Shown: positions 49,110 through 58,159 of the stretch, in pieces
Layout: each line of letters starts with the position of its first letter
Numbering within the stretch: position 1 is the stretch's first letter
Origin: Saccharopolyspora oryzae
Lineage (GTDB): Bacteria > Actinomycetota > Actinomycetes > Mycobacteriales > Pseudonocardiaceae
NCBI RefSeq assembly: GCF_027853915.1
Contig: NZ_JAQGLA010000007.1
Coordinates: 62,001-126,000, forward strand
Length of the DNA stretch: 64,000 nucleotides
Reading direction: 5' to 3'
Program-made: the position numbers and the translations under genes
Notes under the pieces: generated by a model
Databases searched by the model: none
Told to the model about the DNA's origin: nothing
Seen by the model: only the letters and a program-made list of their open reading frames with translations

Positions 49110-49448
49110 TTAGAAGACCGAGAAGATGTGGCAGTCGCTACCCGGTTGTTGGCACACTCCGGGGATGGCGGGAATGCTGACGACGCAGGTGGGCGGGCAA
49201 ATGCTCACGGCACAGGTCGTGTCGAAGCACGTGCCGAGGACGCCTGCCGGATCGTCGGCCGCCGCCGCGTGCGCTGTGCTCAGGGCCGAGGCCTCGGTGT
49301 CGGCGAACCCCGCCGCGCGCATGGCGGCGGCCGGGTCGGCGTGCACCTCAGCCGCGTAAGCGGCGTCGAGTTCGGCGCGGCCCTTGATCGCTGCCAATCG
49401 CTGACGTGCTGTGTAGGCATCGTGGGGGCCCGGCGTTGCAGTTGCCAT
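49110..49448 (-). CDS. Lanthipeptide precursor peptide, six-cysteine core
   Basis: The precursor has 112 residues. Residues 1-72 are a Cys-free, Ala-rich, acidic helical leader; a DPAAAMRAAGF segment near 38-48 recalls Nif11/NHLP-type leaders more than the short leaders of classic class III or IV peptides. The core from about 73 has six Cys (74, 79, 84, 88, 99, 106) and eight Ser/Thr (including Thr73, 77, 78, 87 and Ser82, 91, 104, 110), so up to six lanthionine or methyllanthionine rings are possible. No Ser-x2-Ser-x-Cys labionin pattern is seen. AGAAGGAAC precedes ATG 49448. The synthetase gene is immediately upstream. Confidence 0.82.
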   Translation of the reverse strand: MATATPGPHDAYTARQRLAAIKGRAELDAAYAAEVHADPAAAMRAAGFADTEASALSTAHAAAADDPAGVLGTCFDTTCAVSICPPTCVVSIPAIPGVCQQPGSDCHIFSVF

Positions 49449-49554
49449 GGTCTTGTTCCTTCTCTCGTTCCGGTGCTTGGTTCCTCATGCCTTCCTGGTA
49501 GTTCGGATCACCCCCTCCTGTCCGCACTTCCAGTCGTGGGGCGCACGTGCAGCG

Positions 49555-52320
49555 TCACTTCGACCGGAAGCGGTCTGCTGCGAGCGCGTGGGACCGCGTA
49601 CCCGGCTCCGCCAAGCGAAGTAGCGCTAGTGCCACGCCGGCATAGCCCAGCATGTAATCGGGACTGCGAACCCACGGCGAGTCCGAAGGCCAGCGGAGCG
49701 TCCCGTCGTCGTCCGATCGGAACGCCATCAGGAGCTCGCCGAGCACGTAAGCCTCCGCGAGGTAGGTGGTGTCGCCGGTGGCTTGATGGGCATCGAGGAG
49801 GAACTCGATGCTGCCGGCCAGGCCATGGCACTGCGTCGGACCTGCCCAGCGCGTGCCGTGTGCGGTTGCTCGCGCAGCACCGGTCCACATGGCGCAGGAC
49901 TCGGGTAGGAGGTCCAGGGCGTCAGCATGCAGGAAGAACCGTCCGATGCCCGCCGCACCGTGGCACCAGTAGGCGGGCATCGGGTCTCCACCCGCGCACA
50001 TGGGCCAGGCAAGTCCGCTACCGTCGTTGAGCGCGGGGATGGCGTGCCGGGCGATCCAGCGGCCAGCAGACCCCGCGGCGCGCTGGTACCGGTCGTCCCG
50101 AGTCACCTCGAAGAGGTCGAGAAGCGCATCCGCGATACCGGCGGCACCATGCGCGTATCCGAGGGGGGCCGTGCCGCTCATGCTCTTGTAGCCGGGCGGG
50201 ATGACCCAGCAAAGCTCGCGATCGCCGGCTTCACTGCACGTTTCCAGCAAGTGTTCCGCAGCGCTGATTGCGTGTTCAAGATGCTCCGCCACACCTGTTG
50301 CATGCCACAGCAGGAGGTGGAAGCGCAGGCGCCCGGCGGTTCCGTTCATCAAGTCCGGAGAGGCGAACGGAAGGGTGGACAGCCAAGCCCCGCGGGATGA
50401 AGCCTCCGCGACGAGCTCGTCGCTGGCGAGGACCTGTCCGGCGCGCAGCAGCGCGGCCGCAACCCCCGCTTCTCCGACGTACAGGCTGGCGACGGGGTCG
50501 CCTGCCGGGCGGGGAGCGCAAGCGAGCCAGCGCGCCCCGCCCTCCAGAATGCGGCGGTGGTCGGGCTTTTCGAAGCTGGCCACGAGTTCGGCCAGCGCCA
50601 GCAGCGTGCCGCCGCTGCCGACGTAGAGGTCCCTCGACCACAGCCCGCTCGCAAACTTGTGCGGGCTCATCCAGGCCACGCCTGCACCATCGAGCACCGG
50701 GTGCGCGTCAGCGCAAAGCGCGCTGGCGAGGCGGCCGGCGGCATCCCGGTAGGAGGCCCGGCGAGCGTCGTCGGTCAGCTCTTCCGGAGCCTCCGGGCCG
50801 TGCCTGGACATCACGACGGAGGAAGTCCTGCCAATGGCCCTCAAAGCCGCTTCGACGGCGGCCATCGTGGGAGGTCGCGAGCCCGGGTCCGGGTCGAGGC
50901 ACCGTTGGACGAGCGCGGCGACGCCAGCATCGATCGACGGTTTCAGCCGGCGAAGCGGTCGTTCCAGCAGGTCGAACGGATGAGGCGCGCGCGAGGGCTC
51001 AGCGCCCGTGGCCATCAAGAACAGCAGCGCCCCCAGGCTGTACACGTCGTCGGTGATGGCGGGAAGCTCACCCCTCGCCTGCTGCGGAGACATGTATCCG
51101 CGCGTGCCGACGCCGAACCTTCCGGTGCCGGGCAAGGGGTTGACGTTCCCATCGAGCTCACGCGCCATCTCGAAATCGACGAGGCGGAGCCGACCGTCTG
51201 GCGCGATGATGACGTTCGTGGGCTTCAGGTCCCGATAGGCATAGCCCGATGCGTGGATTTGCCCCAGCACCGAGGTCAGCTCCAATGCGTAACCGACGAT
51301 CTGAGCGGTTGACAACGTCACGCCTCGACGGGACTCCCGCGCAACGCGGTCTTCCAACGTCTCTCCTGCCACGTCCTCCATCGCGAGGAAGAGGTCGCTG
51401 TCGTGTTCGACCAACTCGATCACCTCGGGCAGGCGGCCGTCCAGGTCGAGGGATTCGAGAACAGCTGCTTCGCGCCGCAGCCGATCGCGTGCGTCGCTTC
51501 CGTCGGGGGCGGGCTGCGCGCCGCAGCATGCCTGCTTGAGGATGCAGCTGCCTGCGGTGCGGGCATCGAGAGCGAGGTGAACGGCGCCTCGTGGCGAGTG
51601 GTGAAGTGGCAAGGCGATCGCGTATCGGCCGGCGATCACGAGAGAAGGAGGCGGCAAGGCCTCGGCTGCACCGGCTTTCACGAACGGGTCGACAGCCCAG
51701 TCCGGAGGCGCGAAGGCAGTGGAGCGGATGTCGGGTACGAGCTCGCCTGCCGGCGTCCGCACTGCCGGAGTGATCTCGCCGATCGGCGATTGAACGTGCA
51801 GCCCGCCGAACCCGCCGTAGCGGTAGTGGACCAAGCTGCCCCGCTCGAGCGGTTGATCGGAGGGGACGCGTGGGCCGCAGAGCCCCCGGGTCTGTTCGTG
51901 CAGAGCAACTGCCAGGCGGACGGCTTGCTCGTCATCGCTGGGATAGACCGTGATGAACTTCCCGATCTGGCTGAGCGTCCCGCTGGTGCCATCGTTGAGT
52001 CCGGCAAGGACGTCGGGAGCGGCGGCGACTTTCAGGCAGACCGGCTCGGAGAACAGGACGGGAAGCGCGCGCCGGAGCACCGATTCGGCCGACCACGGGC
52101 TCGCGGAGACGTGCAACTTCCAGCCCTGCTCGGGGAGGTGGATTCGGTCATGAGCGACCTTGATCCACGCGGTCGGGAGGTCCGCATCAGCCTCGATGTG
52201 CCATCGAGCCGGCTCGCTCGCGTACGTCGTGCGCATTTCCTCGGTCACCGCGAGATAGGAAACGCCGTAGGCGGCGTCAGGCGGAAGCGGTATCTGGCTG
52301 TCCTTGTGCAGTGCGAGCAT
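49555..52320 (-). CDS. Lanthionine synthetase LanKC/LanL (lyase-kinase-cyclase)
   Basis: The protein has 921 residues. Residues 60-200 are the phosphothreonine-lyase-like domain (QGWKLHVSASPWSAESVL, GKFITVYP, GPRVPSD...VHYRYGGFGG). Residues 230-500 are a Ser/Thr kinase with Lys262, YRDLKPTN (Asp364) and DFE (Asp382). Residues 520-921 are a LanC cyclase with all three zinc ligands: Cys786 in YWCHGAAG, and Cys831 and His832 in QCHGLAG. Class III enzymes usually lack these ligands and class IV (LanL) enzymes have them, so it is class IV by that test, though its N-terminal domain is close to class III LanKC. ATG 52320 is fixed by GGAGGGG 7 bases upstream; the longer frame from 52386 lacks an RBS. 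Confidence 0.9.
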   Translation of the reverse strand: MLALHKDSQIPLPPDAAYGVSYLAVTEEMRTTYASEPARWHIEADADLPTAWIKVAHDRIHLPEQGWKLHVSASPWSAESVLRRALPVLFSEPVCLKVAAAPDVLAGLNDGTSGTLSQIGKFITVYPSDDEQAVRLAVALHEQTRGLCGPRVPSDQPLERGSLVHYRYGGFGGLHVQSPIGEITPAVRTPAGELVPDIRSTAFAPPDWAVDPFVKAGAAEALPPPSLVIAGRYAIALPLHHSPRGAVHLALDARTAGSCILKQACCGAQPAPDGSDARDRLRREAAVLESLDLDGRLPEVIELVEHDSDLFLAMEDVAGETLEDRVARESRRGVTLSTAQIVGYALELTSVLGQIHASGYAYRDLKPTNVIIAPDGRLRLVDFEMARELDGNVNPLPGTGRFGVGTRGYMSPQQARGELPAITDDVYSLGALLFLMATGAEPSRAPHPFDLLERPLRRLKPSIDAGVAALVQRCLDPDPGSRPPTMAAVEAALRAIGRTSSVVMSRHGPEAPEELTDDARRASYRDAAGRLASALCADAHPVLDGAGVAWMSPHKFASGLWSRDLYVGSGGTLLALAELVASFEKPDHRRILEGGARWLACAPRPAGDPVASLYVGEAGVAAALLRAGQVLASDELVAEASSRGAWLSTLPFASPDLMNGTAGRLRFHLLLWHATGVAEHLEHAISAAEHLLETCSEAGDRELCWVIPPGYKSMSGTAPLGYAHGAAGIADALLDLFEVTRDDRYQRAAGSAGRWIARHAIPALNDGSGLAWPMCAGGDPMPAYWCHGAAGIGRFFLHADALDLLPESCAMWTGAARATAHGTRWAGPTQCHGLAGSIEFLLDAHQATGDTTYLAEAYVLGELLMAFRSDDDGTLRWPSDSPWVRSPDYMLGYAGVALALLRLAEPGTRSHALAADRFRSK

Positions 52321-52700
52321 CGCTCGTCCCCTCCGTCGAACCGGCTGTCTGCAACGGCACGCATGCGGTTCAGCGGTACTGTCCACCAGCTCTGTGCTGC
52401 CGCCGTTCCCCGAATGTCCTGTCCGCGCGCTCCCTGCGCCGCGGACGCATCCACGCCAGGATCGGAGAGCGGAGATCGATCCGCCCGTCGCACAGCCGGA
52501 CCCAGCAGGACGTCACGCGGCAATGACGCGCGAAAGACGGCGCAGCAACGAATTGAAATGCGAGTGTGAAGATGCAGCCGACGGAGCGGAAACGCGCTCT
52601 CCAGGTACCAGAGATGCGGGCTCGCCCGGCATGAGGCCAGCCTCAACGATGACTTGCAGCCCTTCTCCGGCCCGCTGCCCGCGCCTGAGCCGAGCGCCCG
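52321..52700. other. Intergenic, promoter side of the lanthipeptide genes
   Basis: 380 bases without a supported gene between ccdA and the synthetase gene. I searched for a second precursor peptide and saw none with a ribosome-binding site. No clear promoter boxes or hairpins. Confidence 0.4.
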
Positions 52701-53564
52701 TCAGCTCTTCCGCTCGCCCTGCGGGACGGTGGTTTCGGTGCGTTCCGCGCGGCGCATGCGCACGAGCTTCCACAGCACCGCGGCGAGCGCGAGCGCTGCC
52801 AGGACGACCAGCACGGCGGCGTTCGAGACCGCTGCGGAGACGTCGCTCAACCACGCTTGCACGGAGAACTGGGTGTCCACATCGGACACGCTGCCGAGGT
52901 TCGCGGCGCCTTCGGTGAGCACGAACAGGATTCCGATCGCCACGAACACCAGACCGGAGATGATGTTCGTGGTGTGCAGGCGCAGTCGTCCGATGGAGAC
53001 CTCGCGGCCGCGCACCCACGACCGCTCTCCGATCCGGAAGCGCTCCCAGAGCAGCGCCAGCAGGAACAGCGGGAAGGCCATGCCGAGGGCGAACACGGCG
53101 AGCAGGACCGCCCCGTAGAGCACCTCTCCCCCGGCCGCCGACACGGTCAGCACGCCGCCCAGCAGCGGACCTGCGCAGAAGCCGGCCAGCCCGTAGACCA
53201 GGCCGAGCGCGTACACCGACAGCCCGGAGGAGAGCCGGATGCGCCCGGTCATCCGCTGCGCCGCGGAGATCCCGAAGCCCTTGCCGGAGATCTGCAGCAG
53301 CCCCAACGCGATCAGCAGCAGCCCGCCGACCAGGGTCACCTCGCTGCGGTACTCGGTCAGCAGCGAGCCGAACAGTCCGGCGGCGGCGCCGAGCGGGACC
53401 AGCGTGGTCACCAGCCCCAGGTAGAAGGCGGTGGTCCGGGCGACCAGCTTGCCGAACCCGTCGAAGGCGTAGGCGAAGAACGACGGCAGGAGCAGCGCCG
53501 AGCACGGGCTGACCAGCGTGAGCAGCCCGCCGAGGAAGGCGCCCAGGAGCCCGATCTCGGTCAT
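52701..53564 (-). CDS. CcdA/DsbD-type thiol:disulfide membrane electron carrier
   Basis: A 287-residue membrane protein with about seven hydrophobic segments. The two redox cysteines occur in LTLVSPCSALLLPSFFAYAF (residue 21) and GLAGFCAGPLLGGVL (near 130), the CcdA/DsbD central-domain pattern. It carries electrons from cytoplasmic thioredoxin to extracytoplasmic thiol proteins. The C-terminal part (170-287) adds a loop and helix beyond the minimal CcdA. The ATG overlaps the dsbA-like stop (ATGA), so the pair forms one redox relay. Confidence 0.85.
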   Translation of the reverse strand: MTEIGLLGAFLGGLLTLVSPCSALLLPSFFAYAFDGFGKLVARTTAFYLGLVTTLVPLGAAAGLFGSLLTEYRSEVTLVGGLLLIALGLLQISGKGFGISAAQRMTGRIRLSSGLSVYALGLVYGLAGFCAGPLLGGVLTVSAAGGEVLYGAVLLAVFALGMAFPLFLLALLWERFRIGERSWVRGREVSIGRLRLHTTNIISGLVFVAIGILFVLTEGAANLGSVSDVDTQFSVQAWLSDVSAAVSNAAVLVVLAALALAAVLWKLVRMRRAERTETTVPQGERKS

Positions 53565-54268
53565 CGAGCGGCCGTCCTGGCCTTCTCGATGGTGTCGATG
53601 AACCGGTCCAGGGGTTGGGCGCCGAGCACGGGGTTGCCGTTGATCAGGAACGCTGGAGTGGTCGGCACGCCGAGCCGGGACCCTTCCGCGGCGTCCGCCT
53701 GGACGGCGCCCAGCGTGGCGGGGTTGTCCATGTCCGATTCGAACCGCGGGATGTCGGCGATCCCGGCCTGCCCGGCGTAGCCGACGAGCTTCTCGCGCGG
53801 CAGCTCCGGGTGCCCGCTCTGCGGGGCGTCGCGGTGGACCACGTCCATGTACTGCCAGAACTTGCCCTGGGCAGCCGCGGCGCGCCCGGCCCTGGCGGTG
53901 TCGAACGACTCCGCCCCGAAGATCGGGAAGTCCCGCCACTCGATGCGCAGGACACCGGTGTCGACGTAGCGCTTGACCAGTTCGGGCTTGAGGTCCCGGG
54001 TGAACTTCGCGCAGAACGGGCACCGGTAGTCGGAGTAGTCGATCATGACGACCGGCGCGTCCTGCCTGCCGAGCGCCATCGGATCACCGGGCGTCCGCCG
54101 CGCCATCGTGGCGAACGGGTTGTCCTGCGCCTTCCCCTGCTGCTCCGGCGCACCTTCGTTCGAACGGCCCATCGGAACGAGCAGGTAGACCAGGCCTCCC
54201 ACCACCGCGGCGGCGAGCACGCCCGCGATCACGCTCAGCCGTTTCCGCTGCGCACTTGCTCTGCCCAC
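53561..54268 (-). CDS. DsbA-family thioredoxin-like protein, membrane-anchored
   Basis: The protein has 235 residues. A basic start and one helix (LSVIAGVLAAAVVGGLVYLLV) anchor it, and the thioredoxin fold has YSDYRCPFCAKFTRDL with the CPFC redox pair near residue 94 and the cis-Pro loop VPTTPAFLINGNPV near 205. It oxidises or isomerises disulfides of exported proteins, recycled by the CcdA-type protein it is coupled to. GTG 54268 with AAGGAG 9 bases upstream is preferred over TTG 54298. An indirect link to export of the cysteine-rich peptide encoded nearby is conceivable. Confidence 0.87.
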   Translation of the reverse strand: MGRASAQRKRLSVIAGVLAAAVVGGLVYLLVPMGRSNEGAPEQQGKAQDNPFATMARRTPGDPMALGRQDAPVVMIDYSDYRCPFCAKFTRDLKPELVKRYVDTGVLRIEWRDFPIFGAESFDTARAGRAAAAQGKFWQYMDVVHRDAPQSGHPELPREKLVGYAGQAGIADIPRFESDMDNPATLGAVQADAAEGSRLGVPTTPAFLINGNPVLGAQPLDRFIDTIEKARTAAR

Positions 54269-54420
54269 CGATGACCACTCCTTCGCACGCCTGGGCAAGC
54301 GCCTCTACCGCGTCGCGCAGTAGATCGAGGCTGGGTCAGCGCACACCAACGACGCCCCCCGTGTTCCCCCCTTGGGACCAGGGTGCCCGCACAACGCCGG
54401 TTCAAATCGGCGCACCTCGG

Positions 54421-54466
54421 GTCGTGAGTGCTTTGGGGCGCTAGGACACCCCGAAACACTCACGAC
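54421..54466. terminator. Hairpin, CGTGAGT family
   Basis: An 18-base arm at 54421-54438 pairs with 54449-54466 (one mismatch, one G-T pair, 10-base loop). GTCGTGAGTGCTTTGGGG is nearly the same sequence as the hypF/hypB hairpin. It lies 12 bases after the end of the alcohol-dehydrogenase remnant on the minus strand, in place to terminate the catabolic operon. Confidence 0.75.
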
Positions 54467-54477
54467 CGGGCAGCGGC

Positions 54478-54716
54478 TCAGGCGGTGATGAGGATCTTGA
54501 CCTCGGTGTCGCGTCCGGACCGAGGAGGCGTTCGATTCCGCTGTCGACCACTTCGCGGAGGCGGATGCGGCTCGTGACCAGCGGCGACGGGTCGATCCGA
54601 CCGTCCGCGACCGCCTCGATGACCGCCTGGAAGTCGTCCCGCGTGTAGGCGAAGCTGCCCGTGCACATCTTCTCGGTCGTCATGAGCCCGCCCGGATCGA
54701 TGCGGGTCTTCTCCTT
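54478..54716 (-). pseudogene. Remnant C-terminus of a zinc-type alcohol dehydrogenase, frameshifted
   Basis: KMCTGSFAYTRDDFQAVIEA, GRIDPSPLVTSRIRLREVV and DSGIERLLGP match the end of medium-chain, threonine-dehydrogenase-like alcohol dehydrogenases. A one-base loss near 54515 then moves the rest (RDTEVKILITA, stop) into another frame. Only about 75 residues remain, with no coenzyme or zinc domain. It follows the VOC gene directly, so it may still be transcribed; ATG 54683 could start a small unrelated product. Confidence 0.8.
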
Positions 54717-55246
54717 CAGCGGTTCGGTGGTTCCGGGACGACCGGGCGCACGGGATCGGTGCCGTCCCAGGTGCGGGCTTGCTCGATGCCGTGGGCGACC
54801 ATCTCCCGGAGCCCCTCGCCCTGGATGTGCTCGAAGACGACACCGGGCTGCTCCGGGGACTCCAGGTAGGCGATCCGCGTGCCCGATCCCTCCGCTGCGA
54901 ACAGCACCTCCAGTCCCCGTTCGCGCGCCTGCGCGACCGACGCGTCGAGGTCGTCGGTGATCCAGGCGAGGTGGTGCGGGCCGAGCTTCGGGGCGCCGGA
55001 TTCGTGCGCGTACGGCGACGGCGTCGAGGACGTGATCTGCATGAGCTCGATCTGGAGCTCGCCCGAGTAGCCCATCGCCACGTCCATGGTGACGGTGACC
55101 TGCTGCCCCTGGTAGCGGCCGTCGAGCTCCACCCCGCGGAACACCGTCCACGGACCGATTCCGGTGTGCTGCAGCCAATACCGGATGCTGGCGTCGAGAT
55201 CAGCGACCACGTATCCGACCTGCATCGCAGGTTCTGGCTGGTGCAT
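54716..55246 (-). CDS. VOC/glyoxalase-family protein
   Basis: A 176-residue vicinal-oxygen-chelate fold protein: VGYVVADLDASIRYWLQHTGIGPW gives the first repeat with its beta-alpha-beta course, and LGPHHLAWITDDLDASVAQARERG with the metal His gives the second. VVFEHIQGEG supplies a C-terminal Glu. Members include methylmalonyl-CoA epimerase-like and lactoylglutathione lyase-like enzymes; the substrate is unknown. It starts inside the flavin dehydrogenase stop (TGATG overlap), so the two are coupled. Confidence 0.82.
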   Translation of the reverse strand: MHQPEPAMQVGYVVADLDASIRYWLQHTGIGPWTVFRGVELDGRYQGQQVTVTMDVAMGYSGELQIELMQITSSTPSPYAHESGAPKLGPHHLAWITDDLDASVAQARERGLEVLFAAEGSGTRIAYLESPEQPGVVFEHIQGEGLREMVAHGIEQARTWDGTDPVRPVVPEPPNR

Positions 55247-56730
55247 CACAGGCTCCGCGCTCTCTCCGCCGCGTGCCGGCCGGCGCGCCGGCCGAAGAAC
55301 GATCCCCCGCCGAGCTGCGAGCCGCTGGCGTAGCCCTTGCTGTCCTGCGCGATGGTGGAGGCGCACGCACCCGCCGCGTACAACCCGGGCACCTCGCTGC
55401 CGTCGGCCCGCAGCACCTGGCCGTCGACCGAGGTGGCCAGACCGCCCAGCGTGAATCCGGCGTACATCGCCTTGCCCAGCGACAGGTCGAACGCACCCCA
55501 CGGCCCGGTGTCCTGCGGGGCCAGGAACTCCGGCTGCTTGTGGAAGTCCGGATCCTCTCCCGCGGCGGCGTTCTCGTTGTACCGGTCCAGGGTCGCCACG
55601 AGCGCACCTGCCGGAATGCCCAGCGCCGCTTCCATCTCCTCGACCGTCTCCCAGCCGTCGATGAACGGCACCAGCGGGTCGCCGCCCGCACCGTCGGGCG
55701 CGGTCTCGGGAGGCCGCAGGTGCGCTTCGTCGACGATCAGGAACGCCGCGCTGTCCGGCTGGTCCATCACGAACCCGGAAGTGCGCGAGTGGTAGGAGTC
55801 CTCGGCGACGAAGCGCTGGCCGAGCTTGTTCACGATGATCCCGGTCAGCAGGATCGACGGCGGGTACGCGGGAGCGGTGATGAACGCCTGGTCCATGTGC
55901 TTGGTGGCCCCGCCGACCGACCGGCCGAGCCGGATGCCGAGCCCGTCGTCGTAGGTATTTCCCAGCACATAAGGTTTTTCGGCCAGCTTCGGCACGTGCT
56001 CGGCCACCATGTCGCTGTTCATCACGAAGCCGCCGGCAGCCAGCACGACCGTCTTGGCCCGGATGGTCCCGGTCTCGTCGAAGCGCCGCCAGCGCACGCC
56101 GACCACCGCTCCACCGTCGACGACCAGCGCCGTGGCGCCGGTTTCGCAGCGGATCTGCACGCCCAGCTCGTCGGCCCGCTTCACCAGCAGCTCGGTCACC
56201 AGGCCTGCCCCACCGGTGTCACCCGGCACCGGCACCTTGTGGCCTCGTGGCGCGGGCACCGCCTGGTCCTTGAACGGCCACACCTTCTCGTTGCCCGTGT
56301 ACATCAGCCCCTCGGTGCCGGGCTGGATGACCGCCTTCTCCGGGTAGTAGCTGCGCTCGAACTGAAAGCCCAAGCCCTCCAACCAGTTGAAGTGCTCGAC
56401 GCTGCCGTCGCAGTAGGCCCGGATCTTGTCGTGCTCGGGCTCCCGCGACACCGCGACCAGGTACTTGTACATCTCATCCGGGCTGTCCCAGTGCCCCGTG
56501 GCTTCCTGCACGGCGGTGCCGCCGCCGAGGTAGAAGTGCCCGCCCGCCATCGCCGTGGTGCCACCCGGCGCTGCTGCTCGTTCCAGGACCACCACCCGCG
56601 CCCCGGCGGCCGCGGCGCTGACCGCGGCGCAGCCGCCCGCGATGCCGAAGCCGACGACCAGCACGTCGACCTCGTCGGACCATTCCGCTACGTCACCGGC
56701 ATCGACGGTGTCGGGGATCTGTGCAGTCAC
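55246..56730 (-). CDS. FAD-dependent dehydrogenase, fumarate reductase / ketosteroid dehydrogenase type
   Basis: A 494-residue flavoprotein of the FAD_binding_2 family: VDVLVVGFGIAGGCAAVSAAAA near residue 20 binds FAD, followed by LERAAAPGGTTAMAGGHFYLGGG. A late GLYAAGACASTIAQDSKGYASGSQLG completes the FAD site. Relatives include 3-ketosteroid delta1-dehydrogenase and fumarate/urocanate reductases; desaturation of a hydroaromatic or keto substrate is likely. The GTG at 56730 with AGGAG upstream is chosen over 56757. It is divergent from the LacI-type regulator. Confidence 0.85.
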   Translation of the reverse strand: MTAQIPDTVDAGDVAEWSDEVDVLVVGFGIAGGCAAVSAAAAGARVVVLERAAAPGGTTAMAGGHFYLGGGTAVQEATGHWDSPDEMYKYLVAVSREPEHDKIRAYCDGSVEHFNWLEGLGFQFERSYYPEKAVIQPGTEGLMYTGNEKVWPFKDQAVPAPRGHKVPVPGDTGGAGLVTELLVKRADELGVQIRCETGATALVVDGGAVVGVRWRRFDETGTIRAKTVVLAAGGFVMNSDMVAEHVPKLAEKPYVLGNTYDDGLGIRLGRSVGGATKHMDQAFITAPAYPPSILLTGIIVNKLGQRFVAEDSYHSRTSGFVMDQPDSAAFLIVDEAHLRPPETAPDGAGGDPLVPFIDGWETVEEMEAALGIPAGALVATLDRYNENAAAGEDPDFHKQPEFLAPQDTGPWGAFDLSLGKAMYAGFTLGGLATSVDGQVLRADGSEVPGLYAAGACASTIAQDSKGYASGSQLGGGSFFGRRAGRHAAERARSL

Positions 56731-56941
56731 CGCAACTCCTGGTTCGCATCGCGTCAACGAAGCCGTCGACGCATTGTGCGACCTCTCGGACGGGTCGACA
56801 GGCGGCCAGTTCCGCTCATCGGGACCGCAGATTGAGATGAGCCCCGGCCGCCCGGCACTCGCCCCTCTCGGAGTCGCGGACCGTCAGCGCACCGTCGCGG
56901 GGCGTGCCCGCAACCGCGTGCCGGGCCGATTGGCCTGGTCA

Positions 56942-56973
56942 GAACGTTGCGAACTTAATGTTGCTTAACGTTC
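56942..56973. promoter_or_regulatory. Inverted GAACGTT repeat before the LacI-type gene
   Basis: GAACGTT (56942-56948) and AACGTTC (56967-56973) are exact reverse complements separated by 18 bases, in an AT-rich island of the divergent promoter region between the flavin dehydrogenase and LacI genes. AACGTT is a common core of LacI-family operators. A candidate autoregulatory site. Confidence 0.4.
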
Positions 56974-57034
56974 AGCTGGCGACTTAGGTTCACTGCGGTT
57001 TGGAGATCCGGATCACGTCAAGGGAGACTCGGCT

Positions 57035-58096
57035 GTGGAGATCGCGACCCGTCGCTCCGCACGCCGGCCGGGCACCGTCTCGGCGGCGGCGGTGGCCCGC
57101 GCCGCCGGGGTGTCCACGGCAGCGGTGTCCTACGTGATGAACGGAAAGGGCGGGGTAGCGCCGGAAACCCGCCGGCACGTCCTCGCCGTCGCCGAAGAGC
57201 TCGGTTTCCGCCCGCCGAACCGGGGAGAACCGGCCGATCCGAACCGCACCCGAGTCATCGGGCTGGTGCAGCCCAACATCATCAACCCGACCTACCCCCG
57301 GTTCGCGCAGAGCATCGTCTCCGCAGCCGCCGACGCCGGGTACGAGGTGTTCGTCGCGACCACCCAGGACGACCTCGAGACGCTGGGCAAGGTCTCCAAC
57401 AGCCTGGTGCACCGCAACGTCGACGGGGTCGTCCTGAGCGCAGCGTTCCGGGAGGACGCCACCGCGTTGCGGACGCTGCGCGCCGCCCGGATCCCCTACG
57501 TCTACCTGTCGCGGCGATCCCAGTTCCTGGAGGGCGATTTCGTCGGCATCGACGACGCCGCCGCCGCGACGTCGCTGATGGAGCACGTGCTCGGGCACGG
57601 GCACACCGAGATCGCCGTCGTGATCGGACCGCGGTTCTCCTCGGCATCGCTGGCCCGCGAACAGGCCTTCGTGGCGACAGCCCGCGCGCACGGCGTCGAC
57701 ATCACCGGCGACCGCAAGATCAGCACCGAGCTCAACAGCGACGGCGGCCGTCGTGCGGCGGAACGCCTGTTCGGCGGCGACAACCCGCCGAGCGCCATCG
57801 TGTGCGGCAGCGACGAGCTCGCGATCGGGATCCTGGAGCACGCCGTGGAGCACGGCATCAGGGTGCCCGAGGACGTCGCGGTGACCGGGAACGACGGCAT
57901 CCCGCACAGCATGTCCGGGCTGATCGGGCTCACCACCGTGATGCAACCGCACGAGGAGATGGGCCGCGAGGCCTTCGGCATGCTCCTCAAACGCATCGAG
58001 AACCCGTCGAACAGCTACCAATCGCTGGTGTGCGCGCACCGCCTGCACATCGGCCGCACCTGCGGTTGCGAACCGACCGCGCAATCCCGCCGCTGA
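57035..58096 (+). CDS. LacI-family transcriptional regulator
   Basis: A 353-residue regulator with the LacI helix-turn-helix and hinge (VSAAAVARAAGVSTAAVSYV, MNGKGGVAPETRRHVLAVAE) followed by a periplasmic-binding-like effector domain (IGLVQPNIINPTYPRFAQSI, HTEIAVVIGP, TGNDGIPHSMSGLIGLTTV). The C-terminus has an unusual GRTCGCEP tail with two Cys. GTG 57035 is preceded by AAGGGAGA. It heads the plus-strand catabolic genes and is divergent from the flavin dehydrogenase operon, so it probably represses both. Confidence 0.9.
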   Translation: MEIATRRSARRPGTVSAAAVARAAGVSTAAVSYVMNGKGGVAPETRRHVLAVAEELGFRPPNRGEPADPNRTRVIGLVQPNIINPTYPRFAQSIVSAAADAGYEVFVATTQDDLETLGKVSNSLVHRNVDGVVLSAAFREDATALRTLRAARIPYVYLSRRSQFLEGDFVGIDDAAAATSLMEHVLGHGHTEIAVVIGPRFSSASLAREQAFVATARAHGVDITGDRKISTELNSDGGRRAAERLFGGDNPPSAIVCGSDELAIGILEHAVEHGIRVPEDVAVTGNDGIPHSMSGLIGLTTVMQPHEEMGREAFGMLLKRIENPSNSYQSLVCAHRLHIGRTCGCEPTAQSRR

Positions 58097-58159
58097 AGCG
58101 GATTCCCGAACGACCAACCCGATCCTCCGAGTCACCGGAGCACAACCGAAGGTCACGCC

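Noticed and set aside
52321..52700. A second lanthipeptide precursor upstream of the synthetase
   Set aside because: The open frames there lack a ribosome-binding site and a Ser/Thr/Cys-rich tail.
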